Below, piece after piece: positions 6,380 to 8,854 of a stretch of DNA of 8,854 bases; position 1 is the first letter of the stretch, and every line of letters starts with the position of its first letter. This DNA comes from Deltaproteobacteria bacterium. Its GTDB lineage: Bacteria > Desulfobacterota > Desulfarculia > Adiutricales > Adiutricaceae. The notes beneath the pieces were generated by a model. That model was not told the origin of the DNA, did no database searches, and saw only the letters and a list, made by a program, of their open reading frames with translations. The DNA is taken from the NCBI GenBank assembly GCA_031278795.1, contig JAITJT010000254.1:1-8854 (forward strand). Direction: 5' to 3'. Position numbers and translations under genes: made by a program.

Positions 6380-6526
6380 TTTGCGTAAGAGGGCTGGATA
6401 TGGAATTATGGGGATTTTGGGGTTTTTGGGGGAGTAAGGGAGAAACTTTTGGGGGGAAGCTCTTGGAGAGTGGGATTCTTAGAGGCTAGGTGAATGGGGC
6501 TTTTGGGGCTTTTAGGCCACGGAAAC
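6380..6526 (-). promoter_or_regulatory. C-rich, G-poor spacer after pheS: rut-like region; G-quadruplex-prone on + strand
   Basis: On the - strand transcript the sequence after the pheS stop is rich in C and A and poor in G, with repeated CCCC runs separated by A-rich pieces. No stable hairpin with a T tail is seen. This matches the kind of sequence that loads Rho. On the + strand the same DNA has G tracts at 6410-6413, 6419-6422, 6428-6432 and 6438-6440 with 5-base loops, plus GGGGGG at 6451-6456, a textbook intramolecular G-quadruplex pattern. The rest of the gap to waaA (6240-6379) is AT-rich and likely holds the waaA promoter, but no convincing -35/-10 pair was found. Confidence 0.5.
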
Positions 6527-7549
6527 CTAGGGAAACTGCCTCAGGAAGCGGGTGTCACCGGAGTAGAAGCGGCCGATATTATCCAGGTTGTATTTAAGCA
6601 TGGCCATTCTGTCCACGCCTATGCCAAAGGCGAAGCCCGTAACCAAGGAGGGGTCGTAGCCCACGTTCTTGTAGAGGGCCGGGTTCACCATGCCGCAACC
6701 CAAGACCTCCAGCCAGCCGGTGCCCTTGCAGAGCCTGCATCCCTTGCCGTGGCAGCTGACGCAGCTCACGTCCACCTCGGCCGAGGGCTCGGTGAAGGGG
6801 AAGAAGCTGGGGCGCAATCTTATTTTGGTGGCGCCTTCGAAGAATTCCTTGGCGAAGACCTGGAGCACGCCCTTGAGGTCAGCCATGGTGATGTGCTTGT
6901 CCACCACCAGGCCCTCTATCTGGTTGAACATGGGCGAGTGGGTGAGGTCGTCGTCGCGGCGGTAGGTCTTTCCGGGAACCACTATCCAGATGGGGGGCTT
7001 CTGTCTCTCCATGGTGCGGATCTGCATGCCCGAGGTATGGGTTCTTAGGAGTAGGCCGCTTCCCACGAACAAGCTCTGCTGCATGTCCCTGGAGGGGTGG
7101 TCAGAGGGAAAGTTCAGGGCCTCGAAATTGTAGTAGTCGGTCTCCACCTCCGGTCCCTCGGCTATGCTAAAGCCCAGGCGCGCGAATATCTGGCAGATCT
7201 CCTCGGTGGTTCTGGGGATGAGGTGCTTGGCGCCCAGTCTTCTCTTTCTCCCGGGTAGGCTTACGTCTATGGTGTCCCTGAGCTCAGACTCGCTCTTCTC
7301 TTTTAAGAGGGCTTCTTGGTAGAGGGAGTTTAGGGTGTTTTTGAGCTGGTTGAGGGCGCTACCCGCCTCCGGGCGATCCTCTTTGGAAAGGGCCCCCATC
7401 TTCTTGGAGATCTCGCTTAGGCGTCCCTTGCTTCCCAGAAACCTCACCCTCACGGCCTCCAAGGCCGTTAGATCCTTTACTTCCGCAAGTGCCTGGGAGG
7501 CCTCCTGGCCAATATTCAGAAGTTCCAGAAGAAAGGCCTGCTTGTCCAT
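6527..7549 (-). CDS. pheS: Phenylalanyl-tRNA synthetase alpha subunit
   Basis: PheS is the catalytic subunit of the cytoplasmic alpha2-beta2 enzyme that charges tRNA-Phe. At 340 residues it is full length. The N-terminal coiled coil (about 1-90) has the RVRFLGSKGRLSEISKKM block. The class II core shows GPEVETDYYNFEALNFPSDHPSRD (132-155, in two parts), LRTHTS (168-173), motif 2 YRRDDDLTHSPMFNQIEG (196-213), FPFTEPSAEVDV (250-261) and motif 3 GFAFGIGVDRMAML (305-318). Between them, SCVSCHGKGCRLCKGTGWLEVLGCG (262-286, in two parts) places Cys at 263, 266, 271, 274 and 285, a possible metal site seen in some PheS lineages. GAGG lies 11 bases before ATG. The partner gene pheT, normally next, is absent: a 287-base spacer and waaA follow instead. 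A terminator precedes the gene. Confidence 0.96.
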   Translation of the reverse strand: MDKQAFLLELLNIGQEASQALAEVKDLTALEAVRVRFLGSKGRLSEISKKMGALSKEDRPEAGSALNQLKNTLNSLYQEALLKEKSESELRDTIDVSLPGRKRRLGAKHLIPRTTEEICQIFARLGFSIAEGPEVETDYYNFEALNFPSDHPSRDMQQSLFVGSGLLLRTHTSGMQIRTMERQKPPIWIVVPGKTYRRDDDLTHSPMFNQIEGLVVDKHITMADLKGVLQVFAKEFFEGATKIRLRPSFFPFTEPSAEVDVSCVSCHGKGCRLCKGTGWLEVLGCGMVNPALYKNVGYDPSLVTGFAFGIGVDRMAMLKYNLDNIGRFYSGDTRFLRQFP

Positions 7550-7586
7550 AGAATCTTAGACCTCGAGTTAAAACGCTTAAGGTGAG

Positions 7587-7626
7587 AAAAAAGGCCGCCG
7601 GAACTTATGGGGAGTCATGGGCGGCC
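7587..7626 (-). terminator. Rho-independent terminator/attenuator between rplT and pheS
   Basis: On the - strand GGCCGCC (7626-7620) pairs with GGCGGCC (7599-7593) across a 20-base loop and is followed at once by six T (7592-7587). It starts about 25 bases after the rplT stop and ends 37 bases before pheS. No Phe-rich leader peptide fits upstream, so a pheM-type attenuator is not supported. Partial read-through probably feeds pheS, because no clear promoter is seen in the remaining 37 bases. Confidence 0.8.
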
Positions 7627-7650
7627 GGGGGATATGTGGGGATTAGGGTA

Positions 7651-8007
7651 TTAAATGAGGGCGCTGGCTTTGAGTTTGTCCACGATGCCTTTGAAGGCCG
7701 CGGGATCCTCGGCAGCTATGTTTGAGAGCACCTTGCGGTTGAGCTGAATCTCGGCCTTGTTCAAGGCATCCATGAGCCTGGAGTAAGAGACCCCCAGCTC
7801 CTTGGCCGCGGCCCCGATCCTCGTGATCCAGAGGGAGCGCATCTCCCTCTTCCGGACCTTGCGGTCGCGGTACGCGAACTTGAGGCCTCTCTCCACTCCG
7901 CCCTTGGCCGAGCGGAAGAGCACCCGCCTGCCGCCCCGGAAACCCTTGGCCATCTTTAAAAACTTCTTATGGGTTTTTTTGGTTTGAATACCGCCTTTGA
8001 TACGCAT
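7651..8007 (-). CDS. rplT: 50S ribosomal protein L20
   Basis: L20 (bL20) binds 23S rRNA early in 50S assembly and in several bacteria represses its own operon. The 118-residue length is normal. The basic N-terminal tail (KKTHKKFLKMAKGFRGGRR region) and the globular part with AYRDRKVRKREMRSLWITRI, GVSYSRLMDALNKAEIQLNRKVL and the DPAAF motif near the end all match the family. The start MRIKGG is slightly shorter than the usual MPRVKRG. AGGAG (8020-8016) sits 8 bases before ATG. The gene lies 83 bases after rpmI and before a terminator, in the universal rpmI-rplT pair. Confidence 0.97.
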   Translation of the reverse strand: MRIKGGIQTKKTHKKFLKMAKGFRGGRRVLFRSAKGGVERGLKFAYRDRKVRKREMRSLWITRIGAAAKELGVSYSRLMDALNKAEIQLNRKVLSNIAAEDPAAFKGIVDKLKASALI

Positions 8008-8090
8008 GAGGCAAACTCCTAAAACGATGAAAAAAAGCCTATGAAAATCTCTTTATGATTAAGGAAAGCTCCAAAGGGAAAGATCTGGGC

Positions 8091-8294
8091 TTAGGACCCC
8101 AGATAGGGCAGAAGCCTCCTGATGGCGGACATGTTGGCGCCCTCCACCAGGGCCTTGGACCTGAGGCGCCTCTTCTGCTTGGTGGTCTTGGTGGTGAGTA
8201 TATGGCGGGCGAAGGCCTTGTTGCGGCGTATCTTGCCCGAGCCCGTGAATTTGAAACGCTTCTGGGCGGAACGGTTGGTCTTCATCTTAGGCAT
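8091..8294 (-). CDS. rpmI: 50S ribosomal protein L35
   Basis: L35 (bL35) is a small basic protein of the large ribosomal subunit. The 67-residue product shows the family pattern MPKMKTNRSAQKRFKFTGSGKI, then RRNKAFARHIL, then KTTKQKRRLR, ending in RLLPYL. Its length is typical. AGAGAG about 8-10 bases before ATG is a moderate ribosome site. It is the first gene of the - strand unit. Normally infC would be directly upstream; here it is replaced by its own promoter and a structured leader. Confidence 0.97.
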   Translation of the reverse strand: MPKMKTNRSAQKRFKFTGSGKIRRNKAFARHILTTKTTKQKRRLRSKALVEGANMSAIRRLLPYLGS

Positions 8295-8319
8295 GGTGAT
8301 AATCTCTCTTTGGAAAGGG

Positions 8320-8341
8320 GCTTAGCTTTAGGTGGCTAAGC
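8320..8341 (-). promoter_or_regulatory. Hairpin in the rpmI 5' leader
   Basis: Perfect 7-bp arms, GCTTAGC / GCTAAGC (8341-8335 with 8326-8320 on the - strand), enclose an 8-base loop. It sits about 25 bases before the rpmI start, where a ribosomal-protein repressor such as L20 could act on translation. The regulatory role is inference from position. Confidence 0.5.
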
Positions 8342-8380
8342 TATAAAGTAGAAGTGTTCTAATGCTTCTTGCGACAATAA

Positions 8381-8414
8381 GGCCCCATAGGGCATAAGCC
8401 CTCCTAGGGGGTCC
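8381..8414 (-). promoter_or_regulatory. Nested hairpin in the rpmI-rplT leader, L20-leader candidate
   Basis: On the - strand an inner stem GGGC-TTAT-GCCC (8401-8390) sits inside an outer stem where GGACCCC (8414-8408) can pair with GGGGCC (8386-8381), leaving an asymmetric internal loop. It begins roughly 14 bases after the predicted transcription start. Autogenous L20 (or L35) leaders occur at this position in several phyla; I do not recognise this one as a named class. Confidence 0.45.
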
Positions 8415-8434
8415 ATTCCCGCTACAGCCTTGAG

Positions 8435-8463
8435 AAATTACCACAAGCCCTCCCCACTGTCAA
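8435..8463 (-). promoter_or_regulatory. Sigma-70 type promoter of the rpmI-rplT-pheS unit
   Basis: On the - strand a perfect -35 TTGACA (8463-8458), a 17-base spacer and -10 TAATTT (8440-8435) are present. TG one base before the -10 makes it an extended -10. Transcription would start near 8428 and give a leader of about 134 bases before rpmI. Confidence 0.8.
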
Positions 8464-8491
8464 GACAAAATGCCTAATTGGCCTTAGCTGG

Positions 8492-8559
8492 AAAAAGAGC
8501 GCTTTTTGCTCTTTTTTGCTCTCAAGGCTCTGAAAAAGCCTTAAATAGCCGCGAGCGGC
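8492..8559. terminator. Terminator-like hairpin and two further hairpins upstream of the rpmI promoter
   Basis: AAAAAGAGC (8492-8500) pairs perfectly with GCTCTTTTT (8508-8516). T runs on both strands make it look like a bidirectional terminator. Next to it are AAGGCT (8524-8529) / AGCCTT (8537-8542) and GCCGC (8548-8552) / GCGGC (8555-8559). The cluster probably insulates the rpmI promoter from a transcript arriving from the right. Confidence 0.5.
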
Positions 8560-8652
8560 AGTTAAGATGCCATAAAGACCAAGAAGTCCAGGCACTGAGC
8601 CGTTTTGCCTGAAGAGGGCTTTAGGCTAAGAGGTGGCTTCTGACTTTGAGAG

Positions 8653-8746
8653 TGGATTAAACATTATCTTGTATTAATTTTAAATTTTTTATTAAATTTA
8701 TGCTAAATTATTTTATATATCCTAAAAATATATATAAGAGTCTTGC
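8653..8746. other. AT-rich tract, probable promoter or breakpoint region
   Basis: This stretch is almost only A and T, with TTATATAT and AATATATATAAG elements. It contains no DnaA boxes that I can see, so an origin is not supported. It could hold promoters for a rightward gene. The section 8560-8652 between it and the hairpin cluster shows no recognisable feature. Confidence 0.4.
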
Positions 8747-8853
8747 GTAGCGAGTGTGTTCAAGCTGGGCTGATCTTTAATGATTAAGGACAGTTCCTCA
8801 TCCAAAACACCACCCAGCTGGTCTCGGAGCAAGGATAAGGAAGTTGAAGGTAT
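8722..8853 (-). CDS. Possible C-terminal end of an unknown protein (partial)
   Basis: On the - strand a frame is open from the window edge for 43 codons and stops at TAG (8724-8722). The visible peptide includes LLRDQLGGVLDEELSLII and ends SYIYF. Its composition is protein-like but I do not recognise it. It overlaps a competing + strand frame at 8780, and at most one of the two is real. Confidence 0.25.
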   Translation of the reverse strand: MPSTSLSLLRDQLGGVLDEELSLIIKDQPSLNTLATQDSYIYF

Positions 8854-8854
8854 C
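8780..8854 (+). CDS. Possible start of a rightward gene (partial)
   Basis: ATG at 8780 opens a 25-codon frame to the window edge: a Ser/Lys-rich, hydrophilic N-terminus beginning MIKDSSSSKTPPSWSRSKDK. An in-frame stop lies at 8771-8773. There is no good Shine-Dalgarno sequence, but the AT-rich tract upstream could supply a promoter. It is an alternative to the - strand frame that overlaps it. Confidence 0.25.
   Translation, partial: MIKDSSSSKTPPSWSRSKDKEVEGI

Noticed and set aside
7550..7650. pheM-like leader-peptide attenuation of pheS
   Set aside because: A terminator exists, but no short Phe-rich reading frame fits between rplT and the hairpin.
8008..8090. Terminator between rpmI and rplT suggested by a T7 run
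   Set aside because: Only a 5-bp AAGCC/GGCTT stem with a very long loop precedes the T run; too weak to call.
8653..8746. Replication origin in the AT-rich tract
   Set aside because: No DnaA boxes or origin-associated genes are visible.

Overview
The window reads as chromosomal, core-genome DNA from a Gram-negative bacterium. Lipid A/inner-core LPS genes (waaA, lpxK, waaF) sit next to translation genes (thrS, infC, pheS, rplT, rpmI). The protein sequences, including a PheS with a four-to-five-cysteine insert and a small FmdB-type zinc-ribbon protein, look most like the former Deltaproteobacteria (Desulfobacterota). That assignment is an impression from recognised motifs, not a search. No transposase, phage gene, tRNA, rRNA or CRISPR array is visible.

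Layout. On the + strand: the 3' end of thrS (1-501), then infC (606-1136, very probably initiated at an AUC codon), a hairpin terminator, a roughly 620-base repeat- and hairpin-rich intergenic region, an FmdB-family zinc-ribbon gene (1758-2078) and a strong terminator. From there everything recognisable is on the - strand. Transcription enters at a promoter near 8440 and runs rpmI, rplT, pheS, then across a C-rich leader into waaA, lpxK and waaF, ending at 2183. The last 560 bases hold the rpmI promoter/leader, a cluster of hairpins, an AT-rich tract and the ambiguous edge of a neighbouring gene.

How the genes work together. ThrRS, IF3, L35, L20 and PheRS alpha are the usual members of a thrS-infC-rpmI-rplT-pheS-pheT cluster. 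Here that cluster is broken between infC and rpmI, the second half is inverted, and pheT is not behind pheS. Inverting the block between infC and the region upstream of rpmI would restore one co-directional series: thrS-infC-rpmI-rplT-pheS-waaA-lpxK-waaF. WaaA (Kdo transfer), LpxK (lipid A 4'-kinase) and WaaF (heptosyltransferase II) act in successive steps on the same lipid A-core molecule and look like one translationally linked transcription unit.

Most notable details: the probable non-AUG start of infC; a degenerate GmhB-like HAD tail on WaaF that contains an in-frame 15-base tandem repeat; a 32-bp perfect palindrome inside lpxK; substitutions in normally conserved motifs of LpxK and WaaA; a terminator between rplT and pheS; and a C-rich/G-quadruplex-prone spacer between pheS and waaA. 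I found no convincing new multi-gene system. The best candidates for undescribed elements are the structured intergenic regions at 1330-1700 and 8320-8560.
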